Source: Clostridiales bacterium Firm_09
GTDB lineage: Bacteria; Bacillota; Clostridia; Christensenellales; DTU072
Assembly (NCBI GenBank): GCA_001604065.1
Contig: LVAO01000002.1
Location: forward strand, 1 to 33,114
DNA length: 33,114 bases
Direction: 5' to 3'
Program-made: the position numbers and the translations under genes
The notes under the pieces: generated by a model
Told to the model about the DNA's origin: nothing
The model's input: the letters and a program-made list of their open reading frames with translations, nothing else
The model's database searches: none
Shown: piece after piece, positions 1 through 7,747 of the stretch
How positions within the stretch are numbered: the stretch's first letter is position 1
Layout: each line of letters starts with the position of its first letter

Positions 1-35
1 CCTTAAAGATAGGTGCCTTGGATTGGTCATACATC

Positions 36-824
36 TCAATATACATTCATCCCTGAGAAGATTTCTATCATTTCTTTGCGAATCTGGTCGGTGATGTCCA
101 GACGGACGCGCGGGGGCAGTTCATAGACGTCGGTATTAAACAGGTAGTTTTGCAGGTTGATTTCTTTTATCAGCATTTTGGTATGAAAAATATTCGCCTG
201 ATATACATTGATGTCCATCATGTCGTATTTTTTGAGGATTGCTGGGTCAATATACTCCTGTATAGAGCTGATTTTGTGGTCAAGAAAGCTCTTTTTGCCA
301 TGCTCCTCCCTGGTGAAGCCGCGTACGCGGTAGTCTATCGTAATGATATCGGAGTCAAAGCTGTTAATAAGCATATCAAGGGTGCTGAGCGGGGTAATGG
401 TGCCGCAGGTGGATACCTCCACATCGACGCGGAAGGTTGATACGTTGTTGTCCGGATGCCACTCCGGATAGGTATGCACAGTAATATGACTTTTGTCAAG
501 ATGTCCGAGAAGGTACTTGTCGTCGCGAAAATATTTGCCAAGATTGCAGGACTTATCTGCGGCCTCTTCTGCGATAGGCTCCTCAGCGATAAGAAGATTG
601 ACCGAGGCCCCCTGCGGCTCATAATCCTGCTTGGAGATATTGAGCACCGTCGCTCCGATTTTCGCAGCGATATCCACCATGATTCCGGTAAGACGCTCAC
701 TGTTATATTGCTCGTCAATGTAGGCGATATAATCTCTTCTTTCCCGTTCCGTTCTCGCATAGCAGATATCAAAAATATTGAAACTCAAAGTTTTGGTCAG
801 ATTATTGAAGCCGTATAATTGCAT
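36..824 (-). CDS. speD: S-adenosylmethionine decarboxylase proenzyme (E. coli-type SpeD)
   Basis: Decarboxylates S-adenosylmethionine to supply the aminopropyl donor for spermidine synthesis in the cytoplasm. The 262-residue product matches the long (about 264 aa) E. coli-type SpeD class, not the short Bacillus/Thermotoga class. It starts with LYGFNNLTKTLSFNIFDICYA and carries DYEPQGASV and STCGTITPL blocks. The self-cleavage site is visible as LDKSHITVHTYPE, with Lys111-Ser112 as the expected processing point that makes the pyruvoyl cofactor on Ser112. The start is supported by an AGAGAGG ribosome binding site 8-9 nt upstream. A strong promoter, a roughly 220-nt structured leader and an intrinsic terminator lie upstream, so expression is probably attenuated. 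The downstream partner (one would expect speE) lies outside the window. Identification is secure. Confidence 0.97.
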   Translation of the reverse strand: MQLYGFNNLTKTLSFNIFDICYARTERERRDYIAYIDEQYNSERLTGIMVDIAAKIGATVLNISKQDYEPQGASVNLLIAEEPIAEEAADKSCNLGKYFRDDKYLLGHLDKSHITVHTYPEWHPDNNVSTFRVDVEVSTCGTITPLSTLDMLINSFDSDIITIDYRVRGFTREEHGKKSFLDHKISSIQEYIDPAILKKYDMMDINVYQANIFHTKMLIKEINLQNYLFNTDVYELPPRVRLDITDQIRKEMIEIFSGMNVY

Positions 825-854
825 GGCGACTACCTCTCTTTATTTATTCTGAGC

Positions 855-891
855 AAAAAAATGCCCGGGGTTACATTTAACCGCCGGGCAT
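855..891 (-). terminator. Intrinsic terminator inside the speD leader (attenuator)
   Basis: On the minus strand ATGCCCGG (891-884) pairs with CCGGGCAT (868-861). The stem is extended inside by GGTTA/TAACC and followed directly by a run of seven T. It sits between the speD promoter and the speD start codon, so it must act as a conditional terminator and not as the end of another gene. Confidence 0.85.
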
Positions 892-1045
892 GACAATTAT
901 ACATACGCTTCGCCGTATGTCAGCTGCTCAACGATTAAATACGGATTGTACCGATGGCTCCGGAATCGCACCAGAACTTATTTAACATGGGCTCGTTGAC
1001 ATACGTCACATTACCACCAATGAAGAATTACACTTCACCTGTAAC
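861..1045 (-). promoter_or_regulatory. Candidate riboswitch / structured leader of speD
   Basis: Between the predicted transcription start (about 1045) and the attenuator the minus strand folds into an organised structure. A 13-nt segment (1005-993) pairs with TCGTTGA (934-928) plus CATACG (919-914), enclosing a core with hairpins TCTGG/TCCGGA and CGG/CCG. The segment ACATACG occurs at 999-1005 and again at 901-907 (plus-strand reading), and both copies are complementary to CGTATGT at 914-920. The two pairings are therefore mutually exclusive, as expected of a switch. The core GGTGCGATTCCGGAGC resembles one piece of the cobalamin aptamer, but the remaining consensus is absent. I do not recognise the class. 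A protein- or ribosome-controlled attenuator is the alternative. Confidence 0.55.
1028..1044. repeat. Inverted repeat TTACA-N7-TGTAA at the speD transcription start
   Basis: The arms TTACA and TGTAA cover roughly +1 to +17 of the predicted speD transcript. The repeat could be a small 5' hairpin of the leader RNA or a DNA operator. No regulator can be named from it. Confidence 0.35.
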
Positions 1046-1051
1046 GATGCA

Positions 1052-1080
1052 AGTATAGCAACAAAAAAAACTGCTGTCAA
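1052..1080 (-). promoter_or_regulatory. Sigma-A-type promoter of speD
   Basis: Minus-strand -35 TTGACA (1080-1075) and -10 TATACT (1057-1052) are separated by exactly 17 nt that include a run of eight T. The predicted start is near 1045, about 220 nt before the speD ATG. Confidence 0.85.
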
Positions 1081-1110
1081 TCGTTTTCAACATTTTTCTA
1101 TAATTAATTT

Positions 1111-1127
1111 GTTTAGTAATACTAAAC
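1111..1127. promoter_or_regulatory. 17-bp perfect palindrome upstream of the speD promoter
   Basis: GTTTAGTA and TACTAAAC are perfect reverse complements around a single central A. The site lies 30 nt upstream of the speD -35 box and 54 nt past the stop codon of the transporter gene. It looks like a dimeric regulator's operator. No T-run follows on either strand, so it is not an obvious terminator. Confidence 0.4.
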
Positions 1128-1181
1128 TCCATGCAGCGTATGCGCCACGCTTATTCATGCGGAAATTCAAAAAAACGCTTT

Positions 1182-2738
1182 TTATTCGCACCGGTTTTGT
1201 TCCGGCGCCGCATCATCGGCATTGCGGACGGCAATCTTTTTGATCAAATACGCATAATAGGTTTCGCTGATGAAATATTTCTTTTTATAAATACAATATG
1301 CCGCAAGATAGAGCGCCATGGGAATGACCGTGATAAAAATAAGCAAACCAAGTTTTTTTCCGAACGAAACATCGGCAATAATATCATTGATCCGTTCCAT
1401 TTTCTCTGCGCCGGTTATTGTGCCGAGATTGGCAGCCTGCTCCAAATCCGCAATGGTGTCCGTCTCTTCTTTTATGCCGATCAGCATATAGAACAGCATC
1501 ACGTAGAGAATCGAAAAAGCACCGCCGAACTTGACAAGGAAGGAGCGTGTGGAAAATATGATCCCTTCGTCGCGCTTGCCGGTCTTCCACTCGTTGTATT
1601 CTACGGTATTGGCAATACTGATGACAAAAATCAACGTGATGCAGGTCTGAGCCGTCATGCAGAACAGATTGGCTACCATCATCAAAAAGAACTGCAGGGT
1701 AACATTCACATTAAATACAGGTATGGGAATCGAAAATGATGTTTCGGGTACCCAAATACCAAAAAGAAGCATCATGCCAAAGCCTGCCAGCGCAGAAATC
1801 AGAGAAAGCTGCAGAAGCTTTGCGCGGCAGAGCTTTGCCGACAGTCTGGGATAAAAGAGGAACAACAGCAGCGTTGCAATGCCGCCGAAAACGTAAATCA
1901 ACGTTGTCAGAACACCCTGATAGCCGAATTGCATATAAATATAGACCGGTATCGCGGTGGAGGGAAGAAGCTGGGTCAAAAGGAAGATAAGCGTCATCCA
2001 TAACAGCTGGTCGTTGTTTTTATATACGCCCAAAACGCGTTTGATGCCTATTTTTTCGGACGGTGCGGCAAGCATGGCCGGACTTTCTTTCACAAAGAAT
2101 ATCGTTATGGACTGAATCACAAGAAAAACCGCTACAAAAATAATACTCAGAATGGCGTATGCAAAGACCGCAGAACCATTGATTGCCAGATTGCCGGTTG
2201 TCAGAACCGGGACAAGCACCGAGCATATGGTGCCGCCGACGCCTGCAAAAAGCGACGTGACGGAAGAAAGCTTGTTTCTGTCCCCGGCATTTCTTGCTAA
2301 GGCAGGAATCATACCCCAGTAGGAAATATCGTTCATTGTGAATACAATGCTCCAAAGAAAGTACATGGCGCCAAAAAAGCCCACGTAAGCCCAGCCCTGG
2401 AGATTGTTGGCAAATGAGGCGATTATGACAATGGAAGACCCGATCATGCCTACAAACATCCAGGGTTTGAATTTCCCCCATTTTGAACGTGTCGCATCAA
2501 CGATATTTCCCATTACGGGATCGTTGATGGCGTCAAAAATTTTGGCAAGCACGACAAGCACCGTGAGAACGGCAAATTGTCCGTTGGTCAGGTGCTTGGT
2601 AAAATAGACATAGTTCATCAATTGACCCATAAACAATCCGGCGCAGGCGAGATCCCTGCCGAAGGTACCTATCGCAAAGGCATACAGATTGCGTGTGCTC
2701 AGGCGCTCCGCCGCACCAGTTGTTTCTATTCCACTCAT
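1182..2738 (-). CDS. GPH-family (MelB-like) sugar:cation symporter
   Basis: Predicted twelve-helix inner-membrane symporter of the glycoside-pentoside-hexuronide family, importing a glycoside or sugar with a cation. The family motif around helix 2 is clear: FDAINDPVMGNIVDATRSKWG from about residue 68. Asp69, Asn72 and Asp73 fall at the positions of the MelB cation-site residues Asp55/Asn58/Asp59. I place the start at the ATG at 2738 (518 aa) because AGGGAGAAG precedes it at proper spacing. The frame is open 41 codons further upstream, but that part is not membrane-like and lies ahead of the predicted transcription start. The protein is about 50 residues longer than MelB, mostly from a charged loop before the last helix. 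The substrate is unknown. The GH4 glycosidase in this window is 28 kb away. Confidence 0.9.
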   Translation of the reverse strand: MSGIETTGAAERLSTRNLYAFAIGTFGRDLACAGLFMGQLMNYVYFTKHLTNGQFAVLTVLVVLAKIFDAINDPVMGNIVDATRSKWGKFKPWMFVGMIGSSIVIIASFANNLQGWAYVGFFGAMYFLWSIVFTMNDISYWGMIPALARNAGDRNKLSSVTSLFAGVGGTICSVLVPVLTTGNLAINGSAVFAYAILSIIFVAVFLVIQSITIFFVKESPAMLAAPSEKIGIKRVLGVYKNNDQLLWMTLIFLLTQLLPSTAIPVYIYMQFGYQGVLTTLIYVFGGIATLLLFLFYPRLSAKLCRAKLLQLSLISALAGFGMMLLFGIWVPETSFSIPIPVFNVNVTLQFFLMMVANLFCMTAQTCITLIFVISIANTVEYNEWKTGKRDEGIIFSTRSFLVKFGGAFSILYVMLFYMLIGIKEETDTIADLEQAANLGTITGAEKMERINDIIADVSFGKKLGLLIFITVIPMALYLAAYCIYKKKYFISETYYAYLIKKIAVRNADDAAPEQNRCE

Positions 2739-2790
2739 GCTTTTCTTCTCCCTGAGAGGTTTGTTTCTTTTCTGGAGCAATATACATGAT

Positions 2791-2819
2791 ATTCTACCAT
2801 TCCTGCGTACCCGATTCAA
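2791..2819 (-). promoter_or_regulatory. Promoter of the GPH transporter gene
   Basis: Minus-strand TTGAAT (2819-2814) and TAGAAT (2796-2791) have 17-nt spacing. The predicted start near 2784 leaves a 45-nt leader and supports the internal ATG at 2738. Confidence 0.6.
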
Positions 2820-2843
2820 TAGAGGAACAAAAGAATCTCTTTC

Positions 2844-2873
2844 TTGAATTGATGCAGGCAAATATGGTAAAAT
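2844..2873 (+). promoter_or_regulatory. Possible promoter of the SGNH hydrolase gene
   Basis: TTGAAT (2844-2849) and TAAAAT (2868-2873) with 18-nt spacing sit in the divergent intergenic region, about 110 nt before the hydrolase ATG. This is moderate evidence only. Nothing else recognisable lies in 2739-2985. Confidence 0.4.
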
Positions 2874-2985
2874 ATATTTTAACAGCGAGTGGACTGAAAT
2901 CAGTCAGAGCACGCATGCTTCCCGCAGTTCGTCCCCTTTCGATATTGCTTGCGTCCATCATTCTGAAATGAAGGAATAAATTCAC

Positions 2986-3717
2986 ATGAACCGAAAGCGA
3001 AAAATCTTATCAAGCGTCTTCATCCTTTTTCTTGTTATCGTAATACTGTGCACGATTGCAGTTGGTTATACCATAAAAATCGGCTGGCTGCCAGTACGAG
3101 TTTTTTCAAGCGCAGAAGAGGGAGAAATCAAGATTGCCTGTGTCGGTGACAGCATCACCTACGGTGCGGGGGTATATGACTGGTTGGAAAACGCATATCC
3201 CGTTGTACTGAACAATCTTCTCGGAAGAGATTATGTCGTCAATAACTACGGTTACTCCGGAAGGACCGCACTCTATGACGGTGACATGCCGTACATCAAG
3301 GATAAGGTATATCAGAAAAGTCTGGATTTCCTGCCCGATATTGTTGTCATCATGTTCGGCACCAACGATTCAAAACCGATCAACTGGAAAGGGAAAGACG
3401 CCTTTAAGAAAGATTATGCCGGACTCATAGATTCCTATCTCGCCTTACCTTCTTCGCCCGAAATCTATATCCTTGCTCCGCCGCCCGCATTTGCCTTCAA
3501 CGGCATTATTAAATTTACAATCAACGGTTCATTGATTGATGGAGAAATTCATCAGGCTGTCTTAGAACTGGCACAAGAAAAAGGCCTTCGATTCATCGAT
3601 ATGCATGCCGTTTTCGAAGGGAAGGAAGAATATTTCCCGGATGGCATACACCCGAATAAAGAAGGGGCAAAGATATTCGCTTATACGGTTTATGAAGCTA
3701 TCATGAACATGCAATAA
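2986..3717 (+). CDS. Membrane-anchored or secreted SGNH/GDSL hydrolase
   Basis: Likely an extracytoplasmic esterase acting on O-acetylated carbohydrate or a related ester; the substrate is not determinable. A positively charged start (MNRKRK) and a hydrophobic segment at residues 8-28 form a signal anchor. The SGNH blocks follow in order: GDSIT with nucleophile Ser56, the block-II Gly in NNYGYSG (87-92), GTND with Asn127, and DGIHPN with Asp219 and His222. All four catalytic-block residues are present in 243 aa, a usual length for the family. No lipobox is evident, so the protein is either membrane-tethered or cleaved after the hydrophobic stretch. It is transcribed away from the sugar symporter; a shared role in glycan use is possible but unproven. 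Confidence 0.88.
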   Translation: MNRKRKILSSVFILFLVIVILCTIAVGYTIKIGWLPVRVFSSAEEGEIKIACVGDSITYGAGVYDWLENAYPVVLNNLLGRDYVVNNYGYSGRTALYDGDMPYIKDKVYQKSLDFLPDIVVIMFGTNDSKPINWKGKDAFKKDYAGLIDSYLALPSSPEIYILAPPPAFAFNGIIKFTINGSLIDGEIHQAVLELAQEKGLRFIDMHAVFEGKEEYFPDGIHPNKEGAKIFAYTVYEAIMNMQ

Positions 3718-4037
3718 ACGGTTCAGCAATATTCCGTTTTTAAGAACCGTTTCACCTGCCACGTCCTGAGTGAATTCTGGCATCCAGGTGCGATTCTGAG
3801 ATCCTTGCAAAATCGATGATGGTCTTCTATGACAGTTTTTCTTTTCGCTTGCCTTTCAGCTTCAAACGGACCTTCATTCATGCGGAGATTTTTATCGCGT
3901 CCCGACCGCAAAACTGGATACAAACCATGCGAAGCGCGCTTTTTCCCGGGAAGGATTCTCCTTATGCGCAGGAACAGAAATATTTACATTAAAACAATAC
4001 GGCAAACAAAAAAATTTCGTGAAGGGCCTTGTTTTCA
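3718..4037. other. Intergenic stretch without a recognisable gene
   Basis: About 320 nt lie between the SGNH hydrolase and the promoter of the D-amino-acid operon. An inverted repeat AAACGGTTC (3716-3724) / GAACCGTTT (3744-3752) overlaps the hydrolase stop codon but has a 19-nt loop and no T-run. A 78-codon open frame at 3829-4065 has no good ribosome binding site and no family resemblance. I see no tRNA or known RNA. Confidence 0.5.
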
Positions 4038-4066
4038 TTTACTTTATGCGCGCCAATGCTTATAAT
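4038..4066 (+). promoter_or_regulatory. Promoter of the D-amino acid / 5-oxoproline operon
   Basis: TTTACT (4038-4043) and a perfect TATAAT (4061-4066) have 17-nt spacing. The predicted start near 4073 gives a short leader of about 25 nt before the GTG start of the transaminase gene. Confidence 0.75.
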
Positions 4067-4097
4067 ATAGTAAGCAACTTTCACGGAGGATATTATT

Positions 4098-4949
4098 GTG
4101 AAAACTCTGGGGTATTATAACGGCAAATACGGCGAAATTGAGGACATGAGCATCCCGATGAGCGACCGCGTATGTTTCTTCGGTGACGGCGTGTATGACG
4201 CCACCTACAGCCATAATTATAACATCTATGCGATAGACGATCATATGGACAGGTTTTTCAACAGTGCGGGTTTATTGGGAATCAACCTTCCCCATACCAA
4301 GGCCGAACTCAAAGAAATTCTGCGCGATATGGTCAAAAAAATGGACTCCGGCGATCAGTTCGTCTATTGGCAGGCGACACGCGGCACCCAGATCCGCAAC
4401 CACTCGTATGATCCCAAAATTATGGCAAACATCTGGATTCTACTTAAGCCCGGCAAAATCAAGGACGTCAACCAGAAGCTGAAGGTCATTACAATGGAAG
4501 ACACCCGCTTCTTGCATTGCAATATCAAAACACTCAACCTTCTCCCCAGCGTCGTCGCCTCACAGAAAGCAGAATCGATGGGCTGCGCCGAGGCAATTTT
4601 CCACCGCGGCGATCGCGTCACAGAATGCGCGCACAGCAACGTCTCGATTCTGAAAGACGGCAAATTCATTACCGCCCCTACCGATCATCTGATCCTCCCC
4701 GGCATCACCCGCATGCACATGATCAAAATGTGCAAAAAGCTGTGCATTCCGGTGGACGAAACACCATTTACTTTGAAGGAACTCTTTGAAGCGGACGAAG
4801 TCATTGTATCCAGCGCGGGCCAGCTCTGCCTGGGCGTTTCAGAAATCGACTTCAAGCCCGTAGGCGGCAAAGCACCTGAACTTCTGAAAAAGATTCAGGA
4901 CGCATTGCTTCAGGAATTCTACGAAGAAACCGAAGGCAAAAAAATCTGA
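4098..4949 (+). CDS. dat: D-amino-acid transaminase (class IV PLP aminotransferase)
   Basis: PLP enzyme that interconverts D-alanine plus 2-oxoglutarate with D-glutamate plus pyruvate, and accepts other D-amino acids. The 283-aa product is typical of the family. Visible features are the N-terminal YYNGKYGEIEDMSIP block, RGTQIRNH (95-102), corresponding to the Arg98/His100 carboxylate trap of Bacillus DAAT, the PLP-binding lysine at Lys144 in CNIKTLNLLP, and Glu176 in VTECAHSN. The RGTQIRNH pair favours D-amino-acid transaminase over branched-chain or aminodeoxychorismate relatives. The start is GTG with an excellent GGAGGA site 8 nt upstream; no ATG fits. It is the first gene of an operon that continues with a D-glutamate cyclase-like gene 36 nt downstream, which fits a supply or drain role for D-glutamate. 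Confidence 0.9.
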   Translation: MKTLGYYNGKYGEIEDMSIPMSDRVCFFGDGVYDATYSHNYNIYAIDDHMDRFFNSAGLLGINLPHTKAELKEILRDMVKKMDSGDQFVYWQATRGTQIRNHSYDPKIMANIWILLKPGKIKDVNQKLKVITMEDTRFLHCNIKTLNLLPSVVASQKAESMGCAEAIFHRGDRVTECAHSNVSILKDGKFITAPTDHLILPGITRMHMIKMCKKLCIPVDETPFTLKELFEADEVIVSSAGQLCLGVSEIDFKPVGGKAPELLKKIQDALLQEFYEETEGKKI

Positions 4950-4985
4950 TATTTATTTTTTGCTATCTGATGCAGGTAAAGAACT

Positions 4986-6068
4986 ATGACAATGACCCAA
5001 GAAGAATTAACAAAACTGAATATCGGGCAGAATCTGGATAATCTGATGAATCTCGATCCCAGAGGCTACGGCGTCTGCCGCATACTCTACAAAGCCGCAA
5101 GAGCTTATACCGGCAAACCGCTCACCATCAACGCCGCCGAACAACTGTGCAATATAGTCAAGGAAGATGACATCGTTTTCATCCTGACCGGATTTGTTCT
5201 GCTGCCCTCCAAAAAAGCAGAAATGGACGGCATTGTGGGCGCGATGCTTCTGGCGCGCGCGCTCGTCAAAGCCTTTAATGCAAAACCTGTTGTGATTGTG
5301 CCGGAAGACAATCTTGTGGCGGTAAAAAATCTTTCGTACGAAATGGGGCTTCATCTTTTTGATAATCTGGATGAGCTAAAACAGTATCCCGTATCAATGG
5401 GTGTGGTAACCTTTACTAAGGATATTGCAAAAGCGGCAGCACAGGCAGATGAGCTTCTTGCAAAAGCGAGGCCCAAAGCAGTCATCTCTACCGAAGCGCC
5501 CGGAGCCAACAAATACGGAATCTATCACAACGCGACAGGTTTGGATTTGACGCAAATCGAAGCAAAATCCGATATCCTGTTTCAAAAATGCAAGGATGCG
5601 GGCATCCTCAATATCGCGGTGGGCGATCTGGGAAACGAAACCGGCATGGGAACGCTCAAGGAGCATCTCTGCAAATACGTTCCGTATGCGGCAGACAAGT
5701 CCTGCCGCTGTCCCTGCCAGGGCGGTATTGCTGCGGTCACCTCGGCGGATCACATCATCACGGCGACCACCTCGGATTGGGGCGTGTACGGAATGATTGC
5801 GGCGATTGCCTTCCTGAAGGAGGATCTGGACATCATGATTTCGCCGGAGCTTGAGAAAAACGCCATCCGCGCAGCCTCAAGAAGCGGCATGATCGATATG
5901 TACGGCTGGCTGATTCCTGCCATTGACGGTTTTCATGAGGAGCTCAATATCGGCATCGTTCATTTGATGAACGAATGCATCCGCTATCCTCTTCAACTCA
6001 AGAAGACCTGCGCAACATGGTTCGAAAAGGTCCTAAACCTCAGGTTTTTTGAAGAAAACAATTTGTGA
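4986..6068 (+). CDS. D-glutamate cyclase C-terminal-type protein (DUF4392 family)
   Basis: 360-aa cytoplasmic protein of the DUF4392 family, which forms the C-terminal half of mammalian D-glutamate cyclase (DGLUCY, D-glutamate to 5-oxo-D-proline). Recognisable blocks are TGFVLLPSKKAEMDGIVGA (68-86), STEAPGANKYGIYHNATG (168-185), and VGDLGNETGMG (212-222), matching the family's GDGGNELGMG-type motif. A Cys-rich CRCPC stretch (240-244) also stands out. The start at 4986 has an AGGTAAAG-type site; an ATG two codons further in is the alternative. It lies between dat and pxpB, and the matching N-terminal-type half (DUF1445) is encoded three genes downstream. The activity of the bacterial stand-alone protein is inferred; it may need the DUF1445 partner. 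Confidence 0.8.
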   Translation: MTMTQEELTKLNIGQNLDNLMNLDPRGYGVCRILYKAARAYTGKPLTINAAEQLCNIVKEDDIVFILTGFVLLPSKKAEMDGIVGAMLLARALVKAFNAKPVVIVPEDNLVAVKNLSYEMGLHLFDNLDELKQYPVSMGVVTFTKDIAKAAAQADELLAKARPKAVISTEAPGANKYGIYHNATGLDLTQIEAKSDILFQKCKDAGILNIAVGDLGNETGMGTLKEHLCKYVPYAADKSCRCPCQGGIAAVTSADHIITATTSDWGVYGMIAAIAFLKEDLDIMISPELEKNAIRAASRSGMIDMYGWLIPAIDGFHEELNIGIVHLMNECIRYPLQLKKTCATWFEKVLNLRFFEENNL

Positions 6069-6081
6069 GAGGTTTGTTTTT

Positions 6082-6804
6082 ATGAGCGACGTGCGATATC
6101 TGACCGCCGGTGACACTGCGCTTGTCATGGAATTCGGCACGGCAATCGATGAGTCCGTCAACCGGCAAGTGAAGCGTGTTTATGATGCCCTGCGCGCGCG
6201 CCCTGTCAAGGGTATCTTCGAAGCCGTGCCTACCTTCCGTTCCCTTCTTATTTACTACAACCCCTGCCAGATATCTTATGAGAAGCTTGTAAAGAAGCTG
6301 AAGAAGCTGGAGCAAAGCAGCTCGGGCATCCTTACGGCCTCTAAAAAAATTATTCATATCCCCGTCCTTTACGGCGGCGAATACGGCGAAGATATCGCGG
6401 ATGTTGCGGCATATACAAAACTTACGGAGCAGCAAATCATTTCTCTCCATTCAGAAAAAGAATATCTGATATACATGCTCGGATTTCTCCCGGGTTTTGC
6501 TTATCTGGGCGGTTTGGACCCGCGTCTTCATACTCCGCGTCTGAAAAATCCCAGAACGAAGATTCCGCAGGGCTCCGTCGGCATCGGCGGCGAACAGACA
6601 GGCATCTATCCTCTTGCCTCTCCCGGCGGCTGGCGTCTGATCGGACGCACCCCCCTTAAGCCTTATGACCCCGCAAGAAAAGAGCCTTTTCTTTATCAGG
6701 CGGGAGACTACATCAAATTCGATCCTGTTACCGCAGAAGAATATAAGCAAATCGAATCTCTTGTGGAAGAAGGCAAGTATACCGCAAAAGAGGAGGTACG
6801 CTGA
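6082..6804 (+). CDS. pxpB: 5-oxoprolinase subunit B (KipI-like)
   Basis: Subunit of the ATP-dependent prokaryotic 5-oxoprolinase PxpABC, which hydrolyses 5-oxoproline to glutamate; homologous to the Bacillus KipI sporulation-kinase inhibitor. The 240-aa product carries the family signatures GFLPGFAYLGGLDPRL (134-149), IPQGSVGIGGEQTGIYPLAS (161-180) and GGWRLIGRTP (182-191). The ATG at 6082 is chosen because GAGAGG lies upstream; an in-frame ATG at 6049 overlaps the preceding gene and lacks a site. The stop codon is one base from the pxpC start, so translation is coupled. It sits between the two cyclase-like halves, next to pxpC and upstream of pxpA, which argues for oxoprolinase rather than Kip signalling function. 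Confidence 0.95.
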   Translation: MSDVRYLTAGDTALVMEFGTAIDESVNRQVKRVYDALRARPVKGIFEAVPTFRSLLIYYNPCQISYEKLVKKLKKLEQSSSGILTASKKIIHIPVLYGGEYGEDIADVAAYTKLTEQQIISLHSEKEYLIYMLGFLPGFAYLGGLDPRLHTPRLKNPRTKIPQGSVGIGGEQTGIYPLASPGGWRLIGRTPLKPYDPARKEPFLYQAGDYIKFDPVTAEEYKQIESLVEEGKYTAKEEVR

Positions 6805-6805
6805 T

Positions 6806-7747
6806 ATGGGATTGCTGATACATTCCCCAGGTCCCCTTGCGACGGTGCAGGACGACGGAAGATACGGATACATGGACAGAGGATTTTCTCCCTCCGGCGC
6901 CATGGACAAAAAATCGCTCGCGATCGCCAATATTCTCGTGGGCAATGCACCCTATGAAGCCGCAATCGAAACAACATTAACGGGGCTTACTGCCGAATTT
7001 ACCTCCGAAGCGATCTTTGCCATCACTGGCGCGGATGTTCTGCCGGAACTCAACGGCGAACGCATCGCCATGTATGCGGCGTACAAAGCAAAGGCCGGGG
7101 ATACTCTCCGCTGCGGGGCGGCGAGAATCGGTCTGCGGACTTATTTTGCTTTCGCAGGCGGACTGGATATCCCGTCCGTTCTTAAAAGCAAGTCCACCAA
7201 TCTGAAGTGCAAGCTTGGCGGATATCAGGGAAGCGCTCTCAAAGCAGGTGACGAAATCCCGTTCTTGTGCGCCCGACCCGTGCTGCGCGATATGATGATG
7301 AGAGGCTTGGATATTGAATTATCCGGATTTTCAGAACCTATACGTGTTGTTATGGGGCCCCAGAATGATTATTTTACAGATGATGGCATCGGTACATTCT
7401 TATCTTCGCCGTACCAAGTGACCATGGACAGCGACCGGATGGGAATCAAGCTTGACGGTCCTGCCGTCTCGAGCAAAGCGGGTGTGGATATCATTTCCGA
7501 CGGCATACCTTTGGGTGGAATACAAATACCTTCCAACGGCAAACCCATCATCATGATGGCCGACAGACAGACAACAGGCGGATATGCCAAGATTGCAACC
7601 GTAATCACTGCAGATGTCAATCGTGTTGCGCAATTCCGTCCAGGAGATCGTCTTAAGTTCACAAAAATATCCTTGAAAGAAGCGCAGGATATTTATAGAT
7701 ATGAAGCGGAATGCCTCAAAAAGCTGGAGAAATTATGGAAAAAATAG
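6806..7747 (+). CDS. pxpC: 5-oxoprolinase subunit C (KipA-like biotin-dependent carboxylase-related family)
   Basis: Third-type subunit of the PxpABC 5-oxoprolinase, related to the allophanate hydrolase subunit 2 domain found in urea carboxylases. The 313-aa product opens with GLLIHSPGPLATVQDDGRYG and contains FSPSGAMD (27-34), the conserved N-terminal signature of the family, plus an SDGIPLGGIQIPSNGKPI-type block and DRQTTGGYAKIA near the C terminus. The start at 6806 follows AGGAGGT at ideal spacing and comes one base after the pxpB stop. A longer in-frame extension inside pxpB is rejected. Its last 13 nt overlap the start of the DUF1445 gene, so pxpB-pxpC-DUF1445 are tightly coupled. Confidence 0.95.
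   Translation: MGLLIHSPGPLATVQDDGRYGYMDRGFSPSGAMDKKSLAIANILVGNAPYEAAIETTLTGLTAEFTSEAIFAITGADVLPELNGERIAMYAAYKAKAGDTLRCGAARIGLRTYFAFAGGLDIPSVLKSKSTNLKCKLGGYQGSALKAGDEIPFLCARPVLRDMMMRGLDIELSGFSEPIRVVMGPQNDYFTDDGIGTFLSSPYQVTMDSDRMGIKLDGPAVSSKAGVDIISDGIPLGGIQIPSNGKPIIMMADRQTTGGYAKIATVITADVNRVAQFRPGDRLKFTKISLKEAQDIYRYEAECLKKLEKLWKK

Noticed and set aside
925-1045. Cobalamin riboswitch upstream of speD
   Set aside because: GGTGCGATTCCGGAGC resembles one aptamer segment, but the B12-box, the GCCACTG core and the closing partner of the 5' ACAGGT segment are missing, and speD is not a cobalamin gene.
3716-3752. Terminator of the SGNH hydrolase gene
   Set aside because: Nine-base arms pair perfectly, but the loop is 19 nt and no T-run follows on either strand.
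3829-4065. Small gene in the gap before dat
   Set aside because: The 78-codon frame has no proper ribosome binding site, runs through the operon promoter and shows no family features.
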